A stretch of 64,000 bases of DNA, taken from contig NC_010168.1 of assembly GCF_000018885.1 (NCBI RefSeq), positions 1,054,001 to 1,118,000 of the forward strand, given 5' to 3'. Of this stretch, positions 45,426 to 53,873 are shown in pieces. Under the pieces are notes generated by a model, which was not told the DNA's origin, ran no database searches, and saw nothing but the letters and a program-made list of their open reading frames with translations. The DNA is from Renibacterium salmoninarum ATCC 33209. Its GTDB lineage: Bacteria; Actinomycetota; Actinomycetes; Actinomycetales; Micrococcaceae. Each line of letters opens with the position of its first letter. The first letter of the stretch is position 1. The position numbers were made by a program, and so were the translations under genes.

Positions 45426-46187
45426 TTGTCTTGGCAGATTGTTGCCCGGGTACTTTCTGAGGGCGACAATCATCCCAATGAGGATGCTTGTGGCTTTGCC
45501 GGTAATACTGCCTGGGTCATTGATGGAGCTACCTCAGTCCTGGGGCCCTTGAGCTTGCCTGCCGCGAGCGATCCTGGTTGGTATTCCGCAGCTTTGGGCC
45601 AAGAACTCGCTTTGGCCGCTAGCTTGTCTGGTACTCGGGCGGTGCTGGCGGCGGCCTTGGCTCAGATTGATCGAATCGGTGCGCAGCTGGTCGGTGAGGA
45701 ACGGGTGCGATTTCCCTCCGCAGCTTTATCAGTGGTGCAGCTGACCTTTAATCGGGCAGGCGACTGCGACGGCGTCGAAGTACTTTCGCTTGCGGACTGT
45801 CATGTGGTGGTACGAGAGCGCGGCGGCGCAATCAAGCACGTGGTTGCTGCGCTCGCTGATCCTCAGGCCGCGAAGATGAGCTCTGAGGATTTGGCGGCTT
45901 CGCGTCGCCGTCGCAATACTACCGAGGGTCTCTGGGTGGCTCGACGCGAGCCGGAAGCCGCTGAGCATGCCTTGGTAGTTCCTTGCAACGCGCCGGAATT
46001 GTTAACTCTGGTCAGCGATGGTGCCTGGCGGGCCGTCGACCTTGGCCTGATTGCCAGCCCGGAGGAGTTTCTTGACGCGGTCTCGACCCCGATTGGCGTC
46101 CTGGAGTTACAGACCGAGCTGCGCCAGCACCAGGCCGCTATTGGTGAAAAGGCCGACGACGCCACAATCCTCACCCTCCACCCCTAA
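45426..46187 (+). CDS. PP2C-like protein phosphatase domain protein
   Basis: A 253-residue protein beginning at TTG 45426, with GGAGG of the gatB end 9 bases upstream. PP2C-type metal-site residues can be made out: N-E-D-A near 18-21 (NHPNEDACGF), DGATSVLGP near 33, LADCHVVVRER near 121, VSDGAWRAV near 197 and a terminal DDATILTL. This order (D, DG, SDG, DD) fits the PPM phosphatase fold, though it is shorter and divergent. Cotranscription with gatB is likely. The substrate is unknown. Confidence 0.72.
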   Translation: MSWQIVARVLSEGDNHPNEDACGFAGNTAWVIDGATSVLGPLSLPAASDPGWYSAALGQELALAASLSGTRAVLAAALAQIDRIGAQLVGEERVRFPSAALSVVQLTFNRAGDCDGVEVLSLADCHVVVRERGGAIKHVVAALADPQAAKMSSEDLAASRRRRNTTEGLWVARREPEAAEHALVVPCNAPELLTLVSDGAWRAVDLGLIASPEEFLDAVSTPIGVLELQTELRQHQAAIGEKADDATILTLHP

Positions 46188-46199
46188 CGCTCTACCCCC

Positions 46200-46260
46200 G
46201 TCGAGTGTCGATTTGTGGCTGGTTTGAACACCAAAAACCAGCCACAAGTCGACACTCGAC
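46200..46260. terminator. Long 26-bp inverted repeat between convergent genes
   Basis: Arms 46200-46225 and 46235-46260 match over 26 positions with one wobble, around a 9-base loop. It sits between the gatCAB/PP2C operon and the trypsin-like remnant and probably terminates both strands. It is unusually long for a terminator and lacks a T-run. Confidence 0.75.
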
Positions 46261-46282
46261 GGAGTGGAAAAGCGGGAGTTGC

Positions 46283-46990
46283 TTAGAGTCCGGCGACGTC
46301 CTTGATCCAGGAAAGGCCCTTGGCTACATCAACGTAGTCGCAAGCGCCCTGTGGGTTACTGCCGCCATTGGAGCTAGTCGAGGCAACTCCAACGACTTTG
46401 CCGCCAACGATCAAGGGACCACCGGAATCGCCCTTCCAGCAAGATCCGCTGATGCCATTGAACCTAACGGACGGTCCACCAGCATTGTCTGAACCGTAGC
46501 CGGTAACCTTCACACTGGCCGTTTTCAGCACGGGCGAAGCTGGGCCGGTAGGAGTTTCCCGTCCCCAACCGTAAATGTTGCCCTTCGCGCCAATTGAAGG
46601 CGTCGTGGAACCGAGCGTGGCAGTTGGTGTGTCTGTTGGCTGCGCCAACTCTACGAGAGCCAAATCGCCGTCATCCCAGGTGACAACTTGGCTGCTGTCT
46701 AGCTAAGTGCCACCATCGATGTCGGTGCTGCCTACTTTGATAGTGATTGTGCCGCCCACGCAGTGCTTTGCCGTCAGAACCCAAGTGCTAGAAATAACTT
46801 CTGAGGTGCAATTGAATGCACCGTTCTTGAGAAGTTTTGCGGTGAAGGGAACCGATTAGAAATCAGCAGCTTCACCGCCGACAATTCGGGGTGCCACGGG
46901 CGCAGCATTTGCTGCACTGGGCAACGCAGATGCGCCGCTTAGCGCAATTACCGTCAGTGCGGCGCCGACGAGAAATTTATTCAGCTTCAT
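46283..46990 (-). pseudogene. Secreted trypsin-like serine protease (S1) with two in-frame stops
   Basis: From ATG 46990 (GGAAG upstream) one frame of 235 codons encodes a signal peptide (FLVGAALTVIALSGASALPS). The mature start RIVGGEAADF follows, then a TAA at 46858-46860, and SVPFTAKLLKNG, STWVLTAKHCVGG (His) and STDIDGGT. A TAG at 46702-46704 comes next, then LDSSQVVTWDDGDLALVEL (Asp) and CWKGDSGGPLIVGGKV (Ser). All catalytic residues remain, so only two point mutations separate it from a functional gene; both stops fit Gln codons (CAA, CAG) before mutation. It is a different subfamily member from the one at 11227, judging by its sequence. Confidence 0.9.
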
Positions 46991-47371
46991 AAGAACTTCC
47001 TCTATTGAGACTGCTCGATGTGCCAAATCTTCCGCATTTTTTTTGCACAGAAGATTCAGTGGATAGTTTCACGATCCCCTAAATTCGCATGAATTATCAA
47101 TGGAAATTGAAGATTGTGAGAAACTTGACGGTAAATTCGGATTTTTCTTTCAGGCTCGCAGAATTGTGATTTATTTTGAATTAATTCCGAAGGTATCTAT
47201 CTCATTCGTTTGATCGTAAAATCGCCGAATTTTTCCCAGCTTTCTTACCAGCAAGAGCCCGTTAGTTTCGAGCGAGACGCTCGACGCACTCAACCGCGAT
47301 CATGGTCCAAGCTGATCGAAACTTGGTTCTGCAATCATCTTCTTGCATGTTTTCGATTTGACTCTCATGGT
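46991..47371. other. AT-rich intergenic region upstream of protease and sugar-transport remnants
   Basis: About 380 bases, markedly more AT-rich than surrounding sequence, with no ORF I can support. It should contain the protease promoter on the minus strand and the sugar-transport promoter on the plus strand (TTGACT at 47358-47363 is a possible -35). Confidence 0.5.
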
Positions 47372-47389
47372 TTGTTAAACGATTAACAA
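47372..47389. promoter_or_regulatory. LacI-family type operator upstream of the truncated sugar permease
   Basis: TTGTTAAAC/GATTAACAA is an 18-bp near-perfect palindrome centred on CG, the classic LacI/GalR geometry. It lies 47 bases upstream of the sugar ABC permease start and just downstream of a possible -35 TTGACT. No LacI gene is in the window, so the regulator must be elsewhere or lost. Confidence 0.65.
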
Positions 47390-47436
47390 GATCTGAGCTG
47401 AGTCACTGATCCAGTTCATGGTGAGAGAGGGACTCC

Positions 47437-47644
47437 ATGGGTTCAGCAACGCTGCAACGCTCCGATTCTCCGCAGAGCAATGCCGGGTCGGCCTCATCCG
47501 GAGTGTCAACCGATACTCTCGGGCGAAAAGGCCGGGGGAGTAAGAGAGGTCGAGGCGGTAAGAACGCAACGGCCAAGAAGATTCCATTGCGTCTGAGGTT
47601 CAAACGGGATTGGCAAATGTTGCTGCTCATGATCCCGGGCCTGT
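47437..47644 (+). pseudogene. Sugar ABC transporter permease, first 69 codons, cut by the IS
   Basis: ATG 47437 with GAGAGAGGGA upstream opens a Ser/Gly/Lys-rich cytoplasmic leader and then the start of the first membrane helix (RFKRDWQMLLLMIPGL). This is typical of LplB/MalF-type permeases. The coding sequence then enters the IS terminal repeat at 47645. The rest of the gene is not found on the other side of the IS, so it has been deleted or moved. The ORF extends 40 bases into the IS, giving a meaningless tail. Confidence 0.8.
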
Positions 47645-47674
47645 TGAATCGCCCCGGTGTGTCCGGAGGGTTTC

Positions 47675-48565
47675 TCAGACGATGAGCCTGTCGGCGGCTG
47701 CCGTGCTCTGGTAGTGATTGTAGTAGTGGTTTTCTAGCTCTACTGGTGGGATGTCTCCGCAGTACTGGTAGAGCCTTCGGTGGTTGTACCAATCGGCCCA
47801 TTCAGCGGTGCCGATTTCGACTTCTTCTAGAGTCCGCCAGGGCTTGCCGGGTTTGATCAGCTCGGTCTTATAAAGCCCGTTGATGGTTTCCGCCAAGGCG
47901 TTGTCGTAACTATCACCCACAGAACCGATCGAGGGGCGGATACCGGCCTGGGCCAGGCGTTCGGTGAAGGCCAAGGAGGCGTATTGAGCCCCGGCATCGT
48001 GATGATGAATCACCCCGGAAATCTCAGCCCCGGCCCGTTCACGACTCCAGATTGCCTGATTAACTGCGTTGAGCACTAGCACGGTGTTCATAGAAGCACT
48101 CGCTGACCAGCCCAGGATCCTCCGAGAGTAGGCATCGATCACGAAGGCAACATAGACCCACCCGGACCAGGTCGAAACATAGGTGAAATCATCTACCCAT
48201 AGCCGATCCGGTGCCGTTGGTGTGAAATCACGGCGGACCAAGTCCTTCGCTCGGGCCGCCTTCGAGTCTTTGATCGTGGTGCGTTTGACCTTGCCACGGA
48301 CCGCACCCTGTATGCCAAGTAACCCCATGAGCCGTTCTACCGTGCACCTGGCCACCGGCACACCTTCACGGTTCATCGCCAACCAGACTTTCCTGGTGCC
48401 GTAAACCCCGTAATTAGCGGCATACACCTTCTGGATCACGGGCTTGAGCACCTCATCACGTTGTTCTCGGTGAGATCGTGTTTTATCCACCCATTCGTAG
48501 TACGTGGACGGGGTGGTCTTCACCCCGTCCCAGTAAGCACCTGGCAGATCGACTCGACACCCCAC
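47675..48565 (-). CDS. IS3-family transposase OrfB, copy 2
   Basis: The 296-residue frame has the same DDE core as copy 1 and two substitutions. It has the same frame discontinuity at GGGGTGA (48526-48520): the true N-terminal HTH_21 segment is in the +1 frame and enters this frame only after a -1 shift. The annotated GTG start at 48565 is therefore a convention, not a likely translation start. Confidence 0.88.
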   Translation of the reverse strand: MGCRVDLPGAYWDGVKTTPSTYYEWVDKTRSHREQRDEVLKPVIQKVYAANYGVYGTRKVWLAMNREGVPVARCTVERLMGLLGIQGAVRGKVKRTTIKDSKAARAKDLVRRDFTPTAPDRLWVDDFTYVSTWSGWVYVAFVIDAYSRRILGWSASASMNTVLVLNAVNQAIWSRERAGAEISGVIHHHDAGAQYASLAFTERLAQAGIRPSIGSVGDSYDNALAETINGLYKTELIKPGKPWRTLEEVEIGTAEWADWYNHRRLYQYCGDIPPVELENHYYNHYQSTAAADRLIV

Positions 48566-48574
48566 CGCAATCCA

Positions 48575-48940
48575 TTATTCTCGCGGTGACCGGCATGGTC
48601 CTTGATGTATTTCACGATCAGTGTTGTGGCGGTCGAGTTCGACCGCGAAAAAAGCTGAAGCACTCCGAAGGATCGCGTTCGCCCGTTTCAGCTCAGCGTT
48701 CTCACGCCGTAACCGTTTCAGCTCGGCCGATTCCGTGCTCGTTGTTCCAGTTCTAGTACCAACATCGATCTCGGCTTGCCGGACCCATTTACGCACCGTT
48801 TCCGGCACACCCACACCCAAAAGCTGGGCAACTTTTTGCATCGCCGCCCACTCCGAAGACGCACCCTCCATCTCCGCCACCATGCGCACCGTACGATCCT
48901 TCAACTCCTGCGGATACCGTGTCGTAGTTTTCCCTGCCAT
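48575..48940 (-). CDS. IS3-family transposase OrfA, copy 2
   Basis: The 121-residue protein is identical in sequence to OrfA of copy 1: HTH domain, zipper segment and SASAFFAVELDR end. One synonymous base difference is visible near 48859. It provides the DNA-binding part of the transposase. Confidence 0.9.
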   Translation of the reverse strand: MAGKTTTRYPQELKDRTVRMVAEMEGASSEWAAMQKVAQLLGVGVPETVRKWVRQAEIDVGTRTGTTSTESAELKRLRRENAELKRANAILRSASAFFAVELDRHNTDREIHQGPCRSPRE

Positions 48941-48990
48941 GTCCTGATCCTCTCAAACAAGAAAGTCTCCGGACACACCGGGGCGATTCA

Positions 48991-49957
48991 CGATTTGGAC
49001 GCTGTGGTGGTGCTGACGCCGGACTATCTGCACGCCGAGCATGCGATCGACGTCTTGGAATCTGGCAAGGCCGTTTACGTTGAGAAACCGCTTGCCGTAA
49101 CGGCCGAGCAGGCGGAAGCGGTGCTGGCCGCAGCAACGCGCAATCAAAAGCTGCTTTTTGTTGGGCACAATATGCGATTCATGCCAGTGGTTGAATCGCT
49201 CAAAAAAGCGATCGACGACGGCTTGATCGGTGAAGTGAAGTCCATCTGGTGCCGGCATTTTGTTGGTCATGGTGGAGACTTCTTCTTCAAAGACTGGCAT
49301 GCAGATCGGCAGAAGGTGAACTCGTTGCTCCTGCAAAAAGGAGCCCATGATCTGGACGTGATTAACTATCTCTCCGGTTCTGAGCCTGAGCGGGTGAGTG
49401 CTTTTGGTAAACGCACCGTGTACTTCCCGGTACCTGGTGCGCGGCCCGAACCTTCGATCGACCATGATTGGGAGGCCTACTTACGCAGTTGGCCACCGGT
49501 GGATCGTACTGATCTGGCTGAGGTAATTGATGTCGAAGATCTCAGCATTGTGAACCTGCAGATGAGCAACGGGGTCTTGGCGACCTATCAGCAGTGCCAT
49601 TACACACCGGATTATTGGCGCAGTTACACGGTGATTGGTGACCGGGGCAGATTAGAGAATTTCGGTGACGGACCGGGAGCTCAGATCAGAGTCTGGAATC
49701 AGCGGATCATGGGTTATTCGGAGGAACCAGATATCCGAATCAATGTGCATCATCCTTCTGGCAGTCACGCCGGCGCGGATCCACGCATCGTGGCGGCTTT
49801 CTTGCAAGCGCTGGCTGAAGGCGATCCGGGCGCCGGAAACGGTCGCTCGGCCCTCGCCGCGGTCCGGGCAGGGGCCGGAGCTACCGAGTCGCTGCGCGAT
49901 GCCGGTAGACCGGTAGGGTTCAAACGAGTGGGGTTCAAGCGAGAGGCTTCGATTTGA
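48991..49957 (+). pseudogene. Gfo/Idh/MocA-family oxidoreductase lacking its N-terminal NAD-binding start
   Basis: The coding sequence begins abruptly at the IS end with DLDAVVVLTPDYLHAEHAID. This is the middle of the Rossmann domain, and about 65 N-terminal residues including GxGxxG are missing. The conserved EKPLAVTAEQAEAVL (with the EKP motif) and the C-terminal domain (KGAHDLDVINYLSGSEPERV) remain to 49957. An open frame running back into the IS has no biological start. The enzyme probably acted on a sugar or sugar derivative, in line with the sugar permease on the other side of the IS. Confidence 0.87.
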
Positions 49958-50752
49958 GTGCCGAGATCGCTCTGGTAACCGGTGCTGCGGGCTGATTAGG
50001 ACTGCCCGTTGTGCAGAGGTTGGCCGAGCACGGTGCAACTGTGGTGGCCACCGACATTTCCGCTGAAGGCATCGCACGAGCGCAAGAAATTACGGCTGCA
50101 TTCCAGCCTGGATTGGTGCACTGGCAGTTGTTGGATGTTACGGATGAAGCCGCTGTTCAGCAGGTTTTCGCCTGGTCTGCCGCCGAGCTTGGCCCGTGCA
50201 GTATTTTGGTCAACAACGCGATCAAGCCATGCGCTATCCCGCACAGTTTTATCGATACTGAGCTGACGCAATGGCGCAGCGACTACGCCATCATTGTGGA
50301 GGGCGCCGTCAGTTGTAGCCGGGCCGCTTTGCAGCAGATGCTGCTAGCCGGGCGAGGCAGCATCGTTAATATTTTCTTCGGTTAACGCTGCGGGGTTTTA
50401 TGGTCATCCGCCCTACAGCGCGGCCAAAGCAGCGCTGCTCTCGCTGACGCGCAGTATTGCGGTGCAATATGCGCCGAAGGGCATTCGCTGCAATGCGATT
50501 GTGCCGGGAACCATTAAAACGCCGGCCTGGGCCGAGCAAGTTGCGGTCAACCCGGAAACGTTTGAGATTCTGCGGCAGTGGTACCCCTCCGGGGACGTTG
50601 CAGAACCAGAAGATATCGCTGATATTGTGCTGTTTTTAGCCTCTGCACAAGGCAAGGCCATGAACGGTGCGTCATTAGTGGCCGACAGCTGGCTCACGGC
50701 AGGAAATCTGGCGATGTCCCGGTTTGTCGAAGGAGTTTTGGGCGAAGCATGA
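49954..50752 (+). pseudogene. Short-chain dehydrogenase/reductase with nonsense codon and frameshift
   Basis: TTG 49954 overlaps the previous stop (TTGA). The start SAEIALVTGAAG is followed by a TGA at 49993-49995, in the TGxxxGxG cofactor motif where GGA (Gly) is expected. The sequence continues through LVNNAIKP (NNAG-like) and RGSIVNI. An extra T in ATTTTC (50371-50376) then shifts the frame, and the catalytic region HPPYSAAKAALLSL (Tyr and Lys), PKGIRCNAIVPGTI and the C-terminus continue in frame 2 to 50752. Two independent lesions show this gene has been dead longer than the single-lesion ones. Confidence 0.88.
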
Positions 50753-51747
50753 GTCAACATCCGGCAATTGACCAGGTGCAGCGGCCCGGTTTGCGGCGAG
50801 GACTGGTGCTAGCCCTGTGTGGTGGGCTGGCATTGTTACTGGCCGCAACATGGATTCTTTCTGGCGCTTTAGTTGAACACAATGATGCTCAGACGGTTGC
50901 TGCTGGCCGCTCGTTGTTTAGCTGCATTGGCTTGTTGTTGATTGCTTTGCGCAGCAGAGGGTCACTCAAACGATCTGTGTATTTGATTGTTAACCGACCA
51001 ATCCCGCTCTTGATATCGGGTCTTCTGGGTGTTGCCATCTATGCTTTGTTCTCGGTTTTTGCCATCTCCATCGTAGGCACCTCGGTGACCAATCTGGTGA
51101 TTGCGATGGCGCCCGGATTATCAATGGTGTTCGGGGTACTTTTCTTCAAACAACGCACCAGCTGGTTGGCGGTAATGGCCGTGGTCTTGGCGGTTGCCGG
51201 CGCAGCGGTTTACGTTCTGGGCTCTTTCCAGGACTCCAGTGCAGACGGCGCGATGCGAATCGCGGGAGTAGTTGCCGCGGTCATTGCGGTGTGTTCGATT
51301 GCCCTCTACGGCCAGCACTATGCGCGGATATCGCGGGGACACAACCCCAGTGATCTTCTTTTAAGAATTTTCCTTTTTGGCACGGTGCTGCTGTTTTGCG
51401 TTATGGCCGCGAGCGGAACTTTGGCGGGATTCTTCCGCATTGCCCCGCTTGATTGGTTATGGTTCCTGATTTTGGGCGTGGTGGTTTACGTCCCGGTGTA
51501 TGTGATCCAGCATCGGCTGATTCACGAAAAGGGCGTAGTATTCACCGCAACTGTTTCGCTTGCCGTGCCGTTCCTCGTGCGAGCTGCCGAAATTATCTGG
51601 TTTGGCCGATCCTGGCCAAACCTTGCTGAGACCATCGGATTGCTGGTCTGCGTTGCTGGGATCGCCGTTGTCGTGCGCAATGGAACCGCAACTAAAACTG
51701 CCGTTGAGACACCGGGGGAGCTGAGCGAAAAGCCAGCTCGGTCTTAG
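50749..51747 (+). CDS. EamA/DMT-superfamily transporter
   Basis: The 332-residue protein has about ten hydrophobic helices in two EamA repeats. The first repeat contains VAIYALFSVFAISIVGTSV and LVIAMAPGLSMVFGVLFFK, and the second ends VFTATVSLAVPFLVRAAEII. Drug/metabolite transporters of this kind export amino acids, sugars or other metabolites. The start overlaps the SDR stop (ATGA), so it belonged to the same operon as the broken sugar genes. Its own frame is intact. Its 3' end overlaps the convergent LysR gene by 56 bases. Confidence 0.88.
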   Translation: MSQHPAIDQVQRPGLRRGLVLALCGGLALLLAATWILSGALVEHNDAQTVAAGRSLFSCIGLLLIALRSRGSLKRSVYLIVNRPIPLLISGLLGVAIYALFSVFAISIVGTSVTNLVIAMAPGLSMVFGVLFFKQRTSWLAVMAVVLAVAGAAVYVLGSFQDSSADGAMRIAGVVAAVIAVCSIALYGQHYARISRGHNPSDLLLRIFLFGTVLLFCVMAASGTLAGFFRIAPLDWLWFLILGVVVYVPVYVIQHRLIHEKGVVFTATVSLAVPFLVRAAEIIWFGRSWPNLAETIGLLVCVAGIAVVVRNGTATKTAVETPGELSEKPARS

Positions 51748-52651
51748 CGTCAACCAACTCGGTAACCACTTCTTGCAAGGTTTCCGCGACAATCCGGACG
51801 GATTTTCTGGCCAGGTTTTCTGGTCGGCTGAGCAAATCGATTTTCCGTCGAGTTCGAATTCCTTCGAGCGGCTTCAGCGTGACCCCCGCGGGCAGCGCAG
51901 CAGTAGCCAAGTAGCGCGGCAGTAAGCCCAAGACCCCACCTGCTACCACGACGCTGGCGACGGTGCTGTAGTCGTTGACCCGGTGCACCACCCGAGGCTG
52001 TTCGCTGGTCAGCACCGAAATCGCGTTCAGCACATCGGCGGGGGAGTAACCGGGTCTAGAGGTTGCCCAGCGCTCACCAACAACGTCCTGCGGTCGTAAC
52101 GAAGGTCGGGAGGCAAAAGGATGACCCGGCGGCAGCACGACGTCGAAAGGCTCTTCGGCCAGGGTAGTTGCGGTGATACCGGGTGACTGCCATTCGCCGC
52201 TATGTGACATTCGGTGCGCCAGCACCAGGTCGTAACGTCCAGCCAACGCGGGAAAGTCCTGCTCGGCGACGTCTTCGTCGGCCACAATGACTTCCGGGCC
52301 GCCACGCGCGGCAATCCGGGCGATGAGTTGACCAAAGAGCGTTTGCCCAGCGCTGTGGAAGGCACAAATTCGTACCGTACCCGTTGGCTCCTCAAGATGC
52401 TCACCGATAGCGGCTTCGGCTTGAGCCATGGCCTGCACGACTTTGCCACCGGCCTCAGCGAGCACTCGTCCGGCATGAGTAAGCACCAAGATGCGACCTT
52501 CTTTGCGCGTCAGTGGCACCGTAACTGAACGTTGGAGCTGGGCGAGTTGCTGAGAGACTGCGGACGGCGTCACAAACAATGTTTCGGCCACGGCGGTGAC
52601 GCTGCCTAGTTCGCCAAGCTCGCGCAGCAGCTGTAGCTGATGTATTTCCAT
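51692..52651 (-). CDS. LysR-family transcriptional regulator
   Basis: About 319 residues. The N-terminal winged HTH (LQLLRELGELGSVTAVAETL, VTPSAVSQQLAQLQRS) is followed by a periplasmic-binding-like effector domain (TVRICAFHSAGQTLFGQLIA; GGVLGLLPRYLATAALPAGV). I start it at ATG 52651 (MEIHQLQLL); nine in-frame residues upstream look like untranslated leader. It is divergent from tdh, with about 110 bases between, so tdh-kbl is the obvious target. It may also affect the convergent EamA transporter. It is intact. Confidence 0.88.
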   Translation of the reverse strand: MEIHQLQLLRELGELGSVTAVAETLFVTPSAVSQQLAQLQRSVTVPLTRKEGRILVLTHAGRVLAEAGGKVVQAMAQAEAAIGEHLEEPTGTVRICAFHSAGQTLFGQLIARIAARGGPEVIVADEDVAEQDFPALAGRYDLVLAHRMSHSGEWQSPGITATTLAEEPFDVVLPPGHPFASRPSLRPQDVVGERWATSRPGYSPADVLNAISVLTSEQPRVVHRVNDYSTVASVVVAGGVLGLLPRYLATAALPAGVTLKPLEGIRTRRKIDLLSRPENLARKSVRIVAETLQEVVTELVDAKTELAFRSAPPVSQRQF

Positions 52652-52763
52652 GTAGTAAATGCTAAAGGGAACTTTCATGTATTCGAGATTGTGCTAACGC
52701 GATGTTCGTCATCTAATGGAGCTGACAGCAATCAGCGCATCAGCAGCGAAGGTCAAAGACATC

Positions 52764-53810
52764 ATGAAAGCACTGTTCAAACCTGGTCCGCAGGCAGGTT
52801 TCGAACTCGTTGACCGGCCAGAACCACAAGCTGGCGAGTTTGACGTCAAAATCAAGGTCATGACCGCGGGTATTTGCGGTACAGACCTGCACATCCAGGC
52901 ATGGGATGCTTGGGCTGCCTCGACGATCAACGCGCCGTTGGTGCCCGGGCATGAATTCTACGGCGAGGTCGTAGAGGTCGGCTCGGAAGTCAAGGACGTC
53001 AAGGTTGGCGATCGCGTTTCTGGGGAGGGTCACATTGTCTGTGGCACCTGCCGTAATTGCCGCGCTGGCCGGCGACAAATGTGTATTCGGACCCAAAGCG
53101 TTGGCGTGCAGCGTGATGGTGCATTCGCGGAATATGTGGTTATTCCAGAGACGAACGTCTGGGTGCACCACGACGAATCAATGACGCCCGAACTTGGCGC
53201 GGTCTTCGATCCTTTTGGCAACGCGACGCATACCGCATTGGCGTTCCCGGTACTAGGCGAAGACGTCTTGATCACGGGGGCTGGCCCGATTGGCTTGATG
53301 GCAATCACCGTCGCCCGGCACGCTGGCGCACGCAAGATTGCGATCACTGACATTTCGCAGCCCCGGTTGGAGCTGGCCCGCAAACTTGGCGTGGATTTAG
53401 CCGTTGATGTTTCCAAGATGCGAGTCAAAGATGCTCAAGCCGAGCTGGGTATGCGTGAAGGGTTCGACGTCGGACTAGAGATGTCTGGTCACCCTACTGC
53501 TTTGCCGGAAATGATCCAGAACATGAATCATGGCGGTCGGATTGCGATGCTGGGCTTACCTGCGGCTTCAATCGATATTGACTGGGCTAAGGTCGTGACC
53601 CATATGCTCACGCTTAAGGGCATCTATGGGCGAGAAATGTATGAAAGCTGGTACGCCATGAGCGCTATGTTGAGCTCAAATCCTGTTCTTCGCGCCGGAA
53701 TTTCCTCGATCATCACGGATGTATTGCCCGCGACTGAGTGGGAGACTGGATTTGCCGCGGCGAAGTCCGGCGTTGGCGGCAAAGTTGTTCTTGACTGGAC
53801 AGTTTTCTAA
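52764..53810 (+). CDS. tdh: L-threonine 3-dehydrogenase
   Basis: A 348-residue medium-chain zinc dehydrogenase that oxidises L-threonine to 2-amino-3-ketobutyrate with NAD+. Catalytic zinc residues lie in GICGTDLHI (Cys) and [10 protein letters not shown] (His-Glu). The structural zinc Cys cluster is visible around [15 protein letters not shown]. The Rossmann motif is [29 protein letters not shown] and [11 protein letters not shown] are family features. Start ATG 52764 is preceded by GAAGG. kbl follows 63 bases later, making a complete threonine-to-glycine route. It is intact. Confidence 0.95.
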   Translation: MKALFKPGPQAGFELVDRPEPQAGEFDVKIKVMTAGICGTDLHIQAWDAWAASTINAPLVPGHEFYGEVVEVGSEVKDVKVGDRVSGEGHIVCGTCRNCRAGRRQMCIRTQSVGVQRDGAFAEYVVIPETNVWVHHDESMTPELGAVFDPFGNATHTALAFPVLGEDVLITGAGPIGLMAITVARHAGARKIAITDISQPRLELARKLGVDLAVDVSKMRVKDAQAELGMREGFDVGLEMSGHPTALPEMIQNMNHGGRIAMLGLPAASIDIDWAKVVTHMLTLKGIYGREMYESWYAMSAMLSSNPVLRAGISSIITDVLPATEWETGFAAAKSGVGGKVVLDWTVF

Positions 53811-53873
53811 AACCGTAACGGCTTCGATAGCCACTCCGCTTGTCATCTGATCACCAGCGTCTGAAGGAACATT

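Larger units (their letters stand above)
47645..48990 (-). mobile_element. IS3-family insertion sequence, copy 2 (IS6110-like; possibly IS994)
   Basis: It is 1346 bp, the same length, orientation and termini (TGAATCGCCCCGGTGTGTCC) as copy 1. Flanking trinucleotides are TGT on the left and CGA on the right, so no target duplication is seen. The left flank belongs to a sugar permease and the right flank to the interior of an oxidoreductase. This suggests the element marks a recombination junction, not a simple insertion. Differences from copy 1 include two amino-acid changes in OrfB (T/A in ERLAQxGIRP and V/A in TAEWxDWYNH) and a few silent ones. Confidence 0.92.

Noticed and set aside
48776-49957. 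Single 393-codon frame running from the IS into the oxidoreductase
   Set aside because: Its first 72 codons are antisense IS sequence; the fusion is a product of the rearrangement, not a chimeric gene with its own signals.
49993-49995. TGA in the SDR considered as selenocysteine
   Set aside because: The position is a cofactor-binding Gly, no SECIS-like hairpin is evident directly downstream, and the gene has a further frameshift.
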